35,594 nt of DNA from an uncultured Pelagibacteraceae bacterium. GTDB lineage: Bacteria; Pseudomonadota; Alphaproteobacteria; Pelagibacterales; Pelagibacteraceae. The notes below the pieces were generated by a model. The model was not told the DNA's origin and searched no databases. It worked only from the letters and a program-made list of their open reading frames with translations. A program made the translations under genes and the position numbers. Positions 24,597 through 32,067 of this stretch are shown piece by piece (within the stretch, counting starts at the first letter, position 1; each line of letters begins with the position of its first letter). The DNA lies in the NCBI GenBank assembly GCA_902514805.1, contig CABXSF010000008.1, forward strand, positions 1-35,594, written 5' to 3'.

Positions 24597-25550
24597 ATGA
24601 AAAAAATATTAGTTACTAGAAAACTACTTGACTCAAATGAGGAAAAGTTGAAAAAACTTTATGATGCTAAACTGAATTCAAATGATGAATTATACTCACA
24701 AAAAAAATTAATAGAAATAAGCAAAGGTTGTGATGGTGTCCTTTCTGCATTGACTGATAAATTTGATAAAGAAACTATAAATTTGTTACCAGACAGTGTA
24801 AAAATTCTTTCCAACTTTGCAGTTGGATTCGGTAATATTGATCTTGAGGCTGCAAAAAAAAGAAATATTACCGTTACAAATACACCAGAAGTTCTAACAG
24901 ATGCTACAGCAGAAATAGGCATTCTCTTAATTCTTGGGGCGTGTAGAAGAGCTTCAGAGGGAATAGAGGGAGCAAGAGCTGGGGACTGGAAGTGGTCAGC
25001 AGACTATTTAATCGGAAAACAGTTAACAGGATCAAGATTAGGTATTTTAGGAATGGGGAGAATTGGTCAAAAAATTGCTAAAATTGCAAAATCTTTAGGA
25101 ATGATTATTCATTATCACAACAGATCAAAATTAAATTCTGAAAAAGAGCAAGGCGCCATCTATCATGAAAAATTAGAAAGTTTGTTGTCTGTTTCAGATG
25201 TTCTCTCAGTTTGTTGTCCTGCCTCAAAAGAAACAATTAACTTAATCAATAAAGATAGTTTAGAGCTTTTACCAAAAGGTGCAGTTGTTACTAATGTTGC
25301 GAGGGGAGATATTGTAGATGACGAAGCTTTAATAGATGCGTTAAATAGAAGAAAAGTTTATGCGGTTGGATTGGATGTTTATAAAAATGAACCAAATTTA
25401 AACCCTGGGTATTTAAAACACAAAAGTGCTTTTATTCTTCCTCACTTAGGTAGTGCGACTAAAGAAACTAGAACCGCAATGGCAAATCTAGCCATCGATA
25501 ATATCACAGAATTTTTTCAAACAGGTTCGTGTAAAAATAAAGTAAACTAG
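24597..25550 (+). CDS. NAD(P)-dependent D-2-hydroxyacid dehydrogenase (glyoxylate/hydroxypyruvate reductase-like)
   Basis: This 317-residue protein is a D-isomer-specific 2-hydroxyacid dehydrogenase. The coenzyme motif is LGILGMGRIGQKIAKIAK, followed by HNRSKL which has a basic residue compatible with NADP. Catalytic residues are seen: Arg in NVARGDIVDDEAL, Glu in YKNEPNLNPG and His in LPHLGSATKETR. N-terminal ILSNFAVGFGNIDLEAAKKR and TNTPEVLTDATAEIG are typical of D-glycerate dehydrogenase/GhrB. It probably interconverts glyoxylate/glycolate or hydroxypyruvate/glycerate. It follows the GlcD-like gene by 7 bp, in the same operon, before the TRAP transporter. Confidence 0.93.
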   Translation: MKKILVTRKLLDSNEEKLKKLYDAKLNSNDELYSQKKLIEISKGCDGVLSALTDKFDKETINLLPDSVKILSNFAVGFGNIDLEAAKKRNITVTNTPEVLTDATAEIGILLILGACRRASEGIEGARAGDWKWSADYLIGKQLTGSRLGILGMGRIGQKIAKIAKSLGMIIHYHNRSKLNSEKEQGAIYHEKLESLLSVSDVLSVCCPASKETINLINKDSLELLPKGAVVTNVARGDIVDDEALIDALNRRKVYAVGLDVYKNEPNLNPGYLKHKSAFILPHLGSATKETRTAMANLAIDNITEFFQTGSCKNKVN

Positions 25551-25639
25551 CAAAATAATACCACTCATAGTTGTAAATAAATTACCTACGCGCGAATTAA
25601 CAGTAGGACTCTTTTTCATTATTATGCTTAAATAGTTTC

Positions 25640-25653
25640 AAGTTAATTAACTT
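25640..25653. promoter_or_regulatory. 14-bp perfect palindrome upstream of dctP
   Basis: AAGTTAATTAACTT is a perfect palindrome 17 bp before the dctP start and immediately upstream of the Shine-Dalgarno AGAGGAG. It could be an operator for a dimeric regulator of the TRAP genes or a weak hairpin in the leader. It is AT-rich, so some chance expectation exists. A shorter inverted repeat, CCTAC (25585-25589) with GTAGG (25603-25607), lies further upstream in the same 120-bp spacer; it is followed by a short T-run and may mark the end of the preceding operon. Confidence 0.35.
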
Positions 25654-25670
25654 AACAAGAGGAGAAAATA

Positions 25671-26825
25671 ATGATTAAAGAAAAAAAATCATTGAAGGGA
25701 AAAATTCCTTCAAGACGAAAGTTCTTTAAGGCAGCAGCAGCAACTGGTGCAGCAGCAACAGCAGCAGTAGCAATGCCAAACATTGCATTTGGAGCGCCAC
25801 AAACTCTAAAAATGCAAGCGGCATGGCCAAGTGGTGCTAACATCTTTTTTGAAATGGCAGGAGACTATTGCAAAATGGTTAGCGACATGTCAGGTGGATC
25901 ACTTAAAATTGATCTTCAACCTGTAGGGGCAGTTGTAAAAACAAGTGAGATCGGCCAAGCAGTAAGTTCAGGTGCTGTAGATATGGGACACTGGGTAACT
26001 GCATATTGGTATGGTAAAAACCCAGCCGCATCTTTATTTGGAACTGGACCATCTTACGGAATGTCATCTCAGGAAGTTATGGGATGGATGGAGTATGGTG
26101 GAGGAAGAAAACTGTATGAAGAAACAATTGCGAAAGTTGGTTTTGATTATACAGGTGTTTTCCATATGCCTATGCCAGCTCAACCGTTTGGTTGGTTTAA
26201 AAAGAACGTAACAAAAGTATCTGACGTTAAAGGTATGAAGTACAGAACAGTTGGTCTTGCTACTAACGTTCTTACTGCAATGGGAATGGTCGTAAGACAG
26301 TTACCAGGTGGTGAAATTCAACCAGCTATGAAAACTGGTTTGATTGAAGCAGCTGAGTTTAACAACCCAACATCAGACTCTCAATTTGGTATGCAAGATG
26401 TTTCTAAGCATTATCACTTAGGAAGCTTCCACCAATCACAAGAGATGTTTGAAATACCAATTAACAACAAAACGTTTAACAGTCTATCACCAGCGAACAA
26501 AGCAATATTGAAAAATGCTGCTTACGCTGCTAATACAGATAACTACTTTAAAGCATTAGTTAGATATTCAGCAGACTTATCTAAATTAATGAACCAACAT
26601 AAAGTAAACGTTTATCAAACGTCTGATGAAATTTTAGCTCAACAATTAAAAGGTTGGGATAAAGTTATTGGTGATTTCACGAAGAAAGATGCTTTCTTTA
26701 AGAAAATCGTCGATTCTCAAAAGGCATATGCTAAGAGAGTAATGAAGTACTTGTTGATGAATCAACCTAATTACAAATTAGCTTATGAAAATGAGTTCGG
26801 ACCTATTGGTAAAGTAAAAATATAA
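25671..26825 (+). CDS. dctP: TRAP transporter solute-binding protein, Tat-exported (DctP_2/FcbT1-TakP-like)
   Basis: This 384-residue periplasmic binding protein starts after a strong GAGGAG. It has a twin-arginine signal, SRRKFFKAAAATGAAATAA, with cleavage after AFG-A. Mature features LKMQAAWPSGANIFFEMAGD, LQPVGAVVKTSEIGQAVSSG and WVTAYWYGKNPAASLFGTGP fit the COG4663 group, whose known members bind 2-oxo acids (TakP) or calcium lactate, or are linked to chloroaromatics (FcbT1); this comparison is from family knowledge. The carboxylate-binding Arg is probably in VVRQLPGGEIQPAM. With hydroxy-acid enzymes next door, a lactate-like ligand is likely. A strong terminator follows, so it is probably made in excess over dctQM. 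Confidence 0.93.
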   Translation: MIKEKKSLKGKIPSRRKFFKAAAATGAAATAAVAMPNIAFGAPQTLKMQAAWPSGANIFFEMAGDYCKMVSDMSGGSLKIDLQPVGAVVKTSEIGQAVSSGAVDMGHWVTAYWYGKNPAASLFGTGPSYGMSSQEVMGWMEYGGGRKLYEETIAKVGFDYTGVFHMPMPAQPFGWFKKNVTKVSDVKGMKYRTVGLATNVLTAMGMVVRQLPGGEIQPAMKTGLIEAAEFNNPTSDSQFGMQDVSKHYHLGSFHQSQEMFEIPINNKTFNSLSPANKAILKNAAYAANTDNYFKALVRYSADLSKLMNQHKVNVYQTSDEILAQQLKGWDKVIGDFTKKDAFFKKIVDSQKAYAKRVMKYLLMNQPNYKLAYENEFGPIGKVKI

Positions 26826-26844
26826 TATTAGTTTTACGCAATTT

Positions 26845-26873
26845 AAGGGGGCCTAAAGGCCCCCTTTTTTTTT
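26845..26873 (+). terminator. Intrinsic terminator/attenuator between dctP and dctQ
   Basis: GGGGGCC (26847-26853), a TAAA loop, GGCCCCC (26858-26864) and nine T follow the dctP stop by 19 bp; flanking AA/TT extend the stem by two pairs. It is the only classical rho-independent terminator I see in the window. Its place inside the TRAP operon would reduce transcription into dctQM while leaving the binding protein abundant. Confidence 0.93.
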
Positions 26874-26875
26874 GT

Positions 26876-26903
26876 TTGATTAATAGGTAGAATTTAACAT
26901 AAA
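26876..26903 (+). promoter_or_regulatory. Weak candidate promoter before dctQ
   Basis: TTGATT (26876-26881) and CATAAA (26898-26903) are 16 bp apart, between the dctP terminator and the dctQ ATG. If real, it would provide separate low-level transcription of dctQM downstream of the terminator. Read-through is the alternative explanation. Confidence 0.22.
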
Positions 26904-26911
26904 GTAGTGCA

Positions 26912-27499
26912 ATGAAATCTTTCATAAAATTTGCAGACACTCTAAGTGCTTCAATGGGTAAGGCGTTCTCATGGTGTATTGTAATTTTAATGGGGGGAAC
27001 GTGTTACGAAGTAATAATGGCTTATGCTTTTAACAGCCCAACTTTATGGAATTTTGACTTTAGTTTGCAAATGTATGGAGCAATTTTTATGATGGCAGGT
27101 GCTTATTGTTTATCAACTGAAGCACATGTTAGAGGGGATGTTATTTACAGATTATTTCCAACAAGAGTTCAAGGTTGGATTGATTTAATTTTATATTTTA
27201 TATTTTTCTTTCCAGGAATATTAGCTTTAGTGTTTTATGGATATGAGTACGCAGCACTAGCTTGGAAAATTAAAGAAACTAGCTGGAACAGTCCAGCACA
27301 AATACAAATTTATATGGCAAAATCTATAATACCTTTGTCGGGATTATTGTTAGCAATCCAAGGTATCAGCGAAGTATTTAGAGCAATCATTTGCATAAGA
27401 ACAGGTCATTGGCCAGCAAGATTATCAGCAGATGCTGAGGAAACAGAAAAAGTATTAATGAGAACTTCACAAAAGGACGAAAAAGCAGATGTTATTTGA
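26912..27499 (+). CDS. dctQ: TRAP transporter small permease subunit
   Basis: This 195-residue membrane protein has four predicted TM segments (for example FSWCIVILMGGTCYEVIMAY and LILYFIFFFPGILALVFYGY). The sequence MAGAYCLSTEAHVRGDVIY matches the conserved DctQ motif around the second helix (GxxYxLxxxxHVRxD). The C-terminus is a charged cytoplasmic tail. DctQ pairs with DctM to form the Na+-driven permease that takes ligand from DctP. Its end overlaps dctM by 11 bp. The divergence and length fit the FcbT2-like group. Confidence 0.92.
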   Translation: MKSFIKFADTLSASMGKAFSWCIVILMGGTCYEVIMAYAFNSPTLWNFDFSLQMYGAIFMMAGAYCLSTEAHVRGDVIYRLFPTRVQGWIDLILYFIFFFPGILALVFYGYEYAALAWKIKETSWNSPAQIQIYMAKSIIPLSGLLLAIQGISEVFRAIICIRTGHWPARLSADAEETEKVLMRTSQKDEKADVI

Positions 27500-28850
27500 A
27501 TTAACAAATCCTGAGATAGCAATACTAATGATGAGTCTATTTTTATTTGCAGTCCTATTGGGCTTTCCAATTGCATTTACTTTACTGGCTATGGGTGTTG
27601 GATTCGGTTATTACGCATACTTCGATCCTTCAAGGATGGATCATTTACTCGATAATCGGATATTTTCTTTATTGGTTCAGAACACTTACACCATTATGGA
27701 TAACACTGTTTTGACCGCTGTCCCCTTATTTTTATTTATGGGTTATCTAGTTGAAAGAGCTGGCATAGTTGCAAAACTATTTTTTGCAATAAGACTTGCG
27801 TCTCATAGACTACCTGCATCAATGGCTGTAGCTGCTTTGGTTACATGCGCCTTATTTTCAACAGCCACAGGAATCATTGGAGCAGTAGTAACTTTAATGG
27901 GCCTTTTAGCTTGGCCCGCAATGATTAGAGCTGGGTATGACAAAAAATTTGCTTCTGGAGTAATATGCTCGGGTGGTTGTTTAGGAATTTTAATACCTCC
28001 AAGTATAATGCTTATAGTTTATGCAGTAATTGCTCAGTTATCACCACTTAGACTTTTTGCTGCAGCTATATTTCCTGGTCTTATGTTGGCTGGACTTTAC
28101 ATTCTATATGTAATTATAAGGGCGTACTTTAACCCTTCACTAGCACCCAAACCTGCGGCAGAGGAAATCCCTCCAAGAGCAGAAATTTTAAAAGAAGTTT
28201 TAGTATCTTTTGTACCATTGTTTTCATTAATAATTTTAGTTTTAGGAACAATTCTAGGAGGTTTGGCAACTCCTGCAGAAGCTGCGGCTGTCGGTGCGTT
28301 TGGTGCACTAGTTTTATCTTATTTTTATAAATCGTTAAAATGGAAAAATTTTAAAGAGTCGGTTTTTTTAACTGCAAAAACCAGTGCTATGATCATGTGG
28401 TTATTTGTTGGATCTTGGACATTTGCCTCAGTATTTTCATATTTAGGTGGTCACGAAGTTTTTGAACAATTTTTTAAGTCAATGGATATTCAACCTTGGC
28501 AGTTCTTAGTTATAACTCAAATAATTATATTCTTACTTGGTTGGCCATTAGAGTGGACAGAAATATTAATTATCTTTGTACCAATATTCTTGCCACTTGT
28601 AGAGTTTTTTGGAGTAAACCCTTATTTTTTTGCTATGCTAATAGCTTTAAATTTACAGACTTCTTTTCTAACACCACCGATGGCAATGTCCGCCTATTAT
28701 CTAAAAGGTGTTCAAAGTAGAAACGTAGAGCTAATGCAAATTTTTAGCGGAATCATGCCTTTTCTTGCGATAGTAATTTTTGCAATGGTATTGATGTATA
28801 TTTTCCCTGGGATCGCACTTTGGTTACCTGATACGTTATTTGCTGAATAA
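27489..28850 (+). CDS. dctM: TRAP transporter large permease subunit
   Basis: This 453-residue protein has about 12 hydrophobic segments and is the transport-competent DctM subunit. Conserved features include FLFAVLLGFPIAFTLLAMG, NTVLTAVPLFLFMGYLVERA, GGCLGILIPPSIMLIVYAVI and LGGLATPAEAAAVGAFGAL. The P-rich region LQTSFLTPPMAMSAYYLKG is typical of the second half. It probably uses a Na+ gradient to import a carboxylate. The start overlaps dctQ by 11 bp and the amidase gene starts 5 bp after its stop, so the amidase is probably in the same transcript. Confidence 0.95.
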   Translation: MLFELTNPEIAILMMSLFLFAVLLGFPIAFTLLAMGVGFGYYAYFDPSRMDHLLDNRIFSLLVQNTYTIMDNTVLTAVPLFLFMGYLVERAGIVAKLFFAIRLASHRLPASMAVAALVTCALFSTATGIIGAVVTLMGLLAWPAMIRAGYDKKFASGVICSGGCLGILIPPSIMLIVYAVIAQLSPLRLFAAAIFPGLMLAGLYILYVIIRAYFNPSLAPKPAAEEIPPRAEILKEVLVSFVPLFSLIILVLGTILGGLATPAEAAAVGAFGALVLSYFYKSLKWKNFKESVFLTAKTSAMIMWLFVGSWTFASVFSYLGGHEVFEQFFKSMDIQPWQFLVITQIIIFLLGWPLEWTEILIIFVPIFLPLVEFFGVNPYFFAMLIALNLQTSFLTPPMAMSAYYLKGVQSRNVELMQIFSGIMPFLAIVIFAMVLMYIFPGIALWLPDTLFAE

Positions 28851-28855
28851 TTTAT

Positions 28856-30193
28856 ATGTCTAACGTCTTTTCATTAAAAGTATCTGAAATTGCAGATAAG
28901 ATAAGAAATTCAGACTTAACTTCCGTTGAATTATGTAATTTGTATATCGATCAAATCAATAAGTTTGAAAAAGATGTTAAAGCTTGGGCCCATTTTGACA
29001 AAAAACTTCTTATAGAAAAAGCTGAAGAAGCAGATAATCACAGAAGGGCTGGAAAAGTAGTAGGTCCGCTTCATGGGATACCGGTTGCACTCAAAGACAT
29101 TATAGGAACCTATGAAATGCCGACTGAATGTGGAACTGTTTTGAGAAAAGGTAAGACAGAGTCACAAAATGCAGAAATAGTAGATTTGTTAAAATCAGCT
29201 GGAGCTATAATAATGGGAAAAACTAATACGTCTGAACTTGCTTATCTCGCTCCTCCAAAAACTAAAAATCCACACGATTATTCTAGGACTCCCGGGGGAT
29301 CTTCAAGTGGATCTGCTGCTGTCATAGCTTCTCATATGGCACCATTATCTATCGGTTCTCAGACAGGAGGTTCAGTTATCAGACCAGCCTCTTATTGTGG
29401 TGTTGTAGGTTACAAACCAAGCTATGGATTAATTTCTCGTAATGGAGTTTTAAAAACATCACATAATTTAGACCACATAGGTGTATTTGGCAGAACAGTT
29501 GAAGATGTTGCACTTCTTGCAAAGGTCTTAATCAAAAAAGACCCCTACGATAAAGCTACAATTCACTTTTCATCAGAATTTATGTTGGAAGAATGTAAAA
29601 AAGGTCCAATGTTTGACCCTAAATTTATTTTTTACAAAACTGAAAGCTGGAAAAAAATTGATAAAAAATCAAGAGATGCTTTTGAATTTTTTATCAAATC
29701 ATTTAAAAAAAATATCGAAGTCTTTGATACGCCTTCATATTTCAAAGATATAGACAAATATCATCGAATTATTCATGAAACCGATTTAGCTAACAATTTT
29801 CAAGTTTATTATAAAAAATCTAAAAATAAACTTTCAAAAGAAATGCAAGCTGCAATTTCAAGAGGTATGAAATATTCAGCAAAAGAATATCTTGATGCGG
29901 TAGATTTTATGGATAGAAGCTATGAGTCTTACAAGGAAGTATTTGAGGATTATCACGGAGTTTTAAGTCCATGCAGTACTGGTGTTGCTGATAAAGGCTT
30001 AAAGAGTACAGGTAGCGCAGACTTTAATAGAGTCTGGTCTTATATGCATACACCAGCTATCTCTCTACCTTTACTTCAAGGAGAAAATAATTTACCATTA
30101 GGTGTACAATTAATTGGTGACAAGTATGATGATCATAGATTTTTAGGAGTTGCTAATTGGTTAGAGAAAGAAAGTAAAAAATTTAATGAATAA
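28856..30193 (+). CDS. Amidase-signature family amidohydrolase
   Basis: This 445-residue protein belongs to the amidase-signature family (GatA/AtzF/nicotinamidase-like amidases). The Lys-cisSer-Ser triad is present: Lys80 in GIPVALKDI, Ser149 in PGGSSSGSAA and Ser173 in SQTGGSVIRPAS. It is unlikely to be GatA itself: length and C-terminus differ, and no gatC/gatB partner is near. As the last gene of the TRAP operon it may hydrolyse an imported amide to a carboxylate, but the substrate is not identifiable from the sequence. The start follows dctM by 5 bp and the end overlaps a 58-residue ORF by 8 bp. Confidence 0.9.
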   Translation: MSNVFSLKVSEIADKIRNSDLTSVELCNLYIDQINKFEKDVKAWAHFDKKLLIEKAEEADNHRRAGKVVGPLHGIPVALKDIIGTYEMPTECGTVLRKGKTESQNAEIVDLLKSAGAIIMGKTNTSELAYLAPPKTKNPHDYSRTPGGSSSGSAAVIASHMAPLSIGSQTGGSVIRPASYCGVVGYKPSYGLISRNGVLKTSHNLDHIGVFGRTVEDVALLAKVLIKKDPYDKATIHFSSEFMLEECKKGPMFDPKFIFYKTESWKKIDKKSRDAFEFFIKSFKKNIEVFDTPSYFKDIDKYHRIIHETDLANNFQVYYKKSKNKLSKEMQAAISRGMKYSAKEYLDAVDFMDRSYESYKEVFEDYHGVLSPCSTGVADKGLKSTGSADFNRVWSYMHTPAISLPLLQGENNLPLGVQLIGDKYDDHRFLGVANWLEKESKKFNE

Positions 30194-30362
30194 AATTACA
30201 ATAATAGTCGGTTTATCTTTTGCGATCTTTTTTTTGGTTGGACTAGCAACAACATTAACCAGATCAATGATGATTGGATTTTTAGATGTATTACCAGTTT
30301 ACATATTGATGGGAATAGCAATTGCAATGATGATTTACGAGTCCTTCTTTGATAAGTCCTAG
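30186..30362 (+). CDS. Small (58 aa) two-TM membrane protein, unknown
   Basis: An ATG at 30186, overlapping the amidase stop by 8 bp, opens a 58-codon frame ending in TAG at 30362, six bases before the EamA GTG start. The product has two hydrophobic segments, ITIIVGLSFAIFFLVGLA and LPVYILMGIAIAMMIY, separated by a short polar linker containing TRSMM. It fills the gap exactly and matches the tight packing of the region, which supports a real gene. A shadow ORF on the opposite strand (30196-30399) covers it but looks unlike a protein. I do not recognise the family and cannot assign a function. Confidence 0.6.
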   Translation: MNKITIIVGLSFAIFFLVGLATTLTRSMMIGFLDVLPVYILMGIAIAMMIYESFFDKS

Positions 30363-30368
30363 TAAATA

Positions 30369-31253
30369 GTGAAAAAAAAGGACTTTTTACCCTACTCATT
30401 ACTTCTAATTCAACCTATTTTTATGGCAAGTAATCTTGTGGTGGCCAGAGGGGGTGTAGAACATGTCCCGCCGATTTCCTTAGCATTTTGGAGATGGTCA
30501 ACAGTATTCTTCTTGCTGATTTTATTTAATTACAAAATTTTTAATAAAAAAAAAATATTGTTAAAAGAATATAAAGAATTATTTTTTTTAGGTCTCATGG
30601 GGTGCGGAGTCTGTGGAGCCTTCCCCTTTATAGCTGGTCAAACAACAACAATAATAAATATGGGTATAATTTATACCTCATCTCCAATTTTTATTATTTT
30701 ACTTTCTTATTTCTTGTTTAAAGAAAAAATGAACTTATTTAAATTGATAGGATTATTTGCTTGCTTATTTGGAGTTTTAATCATTATCATTAAGGGTGAA
30801 TACTTATCATTGATATCTTTAAAATTTACAAAAGGAGATTTATGGATGTTAGGAGCGTCTATTGGATGGGCATTATACTCTATATTTTTATTTAATTGGA
30901 AATCATCTTTAAATGTTTTTGAAAGATTTACAGCCATTTCTTTTTTTGGAGCTTTAAGTTTATTACCTTTTTATATTCTTGAACAAAATTTTATAGTTAG
31001 CACGATATTTGATATGAAATTTTTGTTTTGGATTTTTTTTGCAGCAATATCTCCAGGTATAATTGCTTTTATTTTATACACTTATACTCAAAAGTATCTT
31101 GGCGCTACAACCACTGGATTTACTTTATATCTATTTACAGTTTATGGTGCATTTTACGGAATTTTATTTTTTGGCGAAACCCTAGAACTATTTCACCTAT
31201 ATGGAACGTTTCTAGTTTTTCTTGGAGTTTATCTTGTAAGAAAAAAGGCTTAG
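30369..31253 (+). CDS. EamA/DMT family transporter
   Basis: This 294-residue protein starts with GTG and has about ten TM segments in two five-helix EamA repeats (first about 8-140, second about 155-290). SNLVVARGGVEHVPPISLAFWRW and MGIIYTSSPIFIILLSYFLF mark the first repeat; GASIGWALYSIFLF and FTLYLFTVYGAFYGILFFGE the second. DMT exporters carry amino acids or metabolites, usually out of the cell; the substrate cannot be inferred. It begins 6 bp after the 58-residue ORF and ends 1 bp before the alpha/beta hydrolase, making a small operon. Confidence 0.92.
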   Translation: MKKKDFLPYSLLLIQPIFMASNLVVARGGVEHVPPISLAFWRWSTVFFLLILFNYKIFNKKKILLKEYKELFFLGLMGCGVCGAFPFIAGQTTTIINMGIIYTSSPIFIILLSYFLFKEKMNLFKLIGLFACLFGVLIIIIKGEYLSLISLKFTKGDLWMLGASIGWALYSIFLFNWKSSLNVFERFTAISFFGALSLLPFYILEQNFIVSTIFDMKFLFWIFFAAISPGIIAFILYTYTQKYLGATTTGFTLYLFTVYGAFYGILFFGETLELFHLYGTFLVFLGVYLVRKKA

Positions 31254-31254
31254 A

Positions 31255-32067
31255 ATGTTTAATAAAAAAATTATGCTTTTCTTAAGTTCTTTAATTTGTT
31301 TAGTTATCGTTTATTTAATTATTTGTTTGGTAATTTTTCTGTCACAAAGAAAATTATTGTATCATCCTAATGAAAACAATTATTTAGATGAAAACAAACT
31401 AACTCATAAAATTGAAAAAGTATTTGTTGAGTCAGATAATAAAATAATTGGTTGGTATCATTTTAAAGATAAAAAGAATAAGACAATACTGTTTTTCCAT
31501 GGGAATGCAGGAAACTTACAAAATAGAATTTACAAGTTAAACGAGATAGCTGAACTAGATTTAAACTACTTAATAATTGCTTATAGAGGTTTCAGTGGAA
31601 ATGAGGGAAAACCAACAGAATACGGTTTGTACAATGACTCAATTGCAGCAAAAAGGTGGTTAAATTCAAAAAAAATTGATGATAGCAAAATTATTCTTTA
31701 CGGGGAGTCTCTCGGGACAGCTGTTGCAGTAGACCTTGGTTCTAAGTTTCCATTTGCGGGAATAATTTTAGAGTCCCCTTTTACCTCAATGGTAGAACTT
31801 TCAAAAATTTATTATCCTTATTTACCAGTGAACTTATTGTTAAAAGATAGATATGACTCCATTAATAAAATTAACAAAATAACTTTCCCTAAACTCGTTA
31901 TGCACGGAGATAAAGATAAAATTGTTCCATTTAGTATGGGAAAAAGAATGTTTGAGAGTTTTTCAGAACCAAAATTTAGTTATTTCAAGTCAGGCGATGA
32001 TCACATGATGGATTTTGACCAAGAACTTTTAGCGAATATAAAAAATTTTATTAATGAATTAAATTGA
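31255..32067 (+). CDS. Alpha/beta hydrolase, membrane-anchored (Bem46/ABHD13-like)
   Basis: This 270-residue serine hydrolase has an N-terminal TM anchor (about residues 7-29). Catalytic signs are the oxyanion strand FFHGNAGNLQNR, nucleophile elbow GESLG (Ser152), acid in MHGDKDKIVPF and His in DDHMMDFD. The region YRGFSGNEGKPTE is typical of the Bem46/ABHD13-type family. The likely role is ester, thioester or peptide hydrolysis at the membrane; the substrate is unknown. Its last 9 bp overlap the end of ftsY on the opposite strand, with no terminator between. Confidence 0.9.
   Translation: MFNKKIMLFLSSLICLVIVYLIICLVIFLSQRKLLYHPNENNYLDENKLTHKIEKVFVESDNKIIGWYHFKDKKNKTILFFHGNAGNLQNRIYKLNEIAELDLNYLIIAYRGFSGNEGKPTEYGLYNDSIAAKRWLNSKKIDDSKIILYGESLGTAVAVDLGSKFPFAGIILESPFTSMVELSKIYYPYLPVNLLLKDRYDSINKINKITFPKLVMHGDKDKIVPFSMGKRMFESFSEPKFSYFKSGDDHMMDFDQELLANIKNFINELN

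Noticed and set aside
25585..25616. CCTAC/GTAGG hairpin as a terminator after the hydroxyacid dehydrogenase
   Set aside because: Only a five-base-pair stem with a 13-nt loop and an interrupted T-run; too weak to call as a terminator.
30196..30399. 67-codon minus-strand ORF over the amidase-EamA junction
   Set aside because: No family resemblance; the forward 58-residue ORF with overlap to its neighbours and two TM helices is the better gene.
31028..31285. 85-codon forward ORF
   Set aside because: Out-of-frame shadow of the EamA gene with Trp/Ser/Phe-rich, non-protein-like composition.
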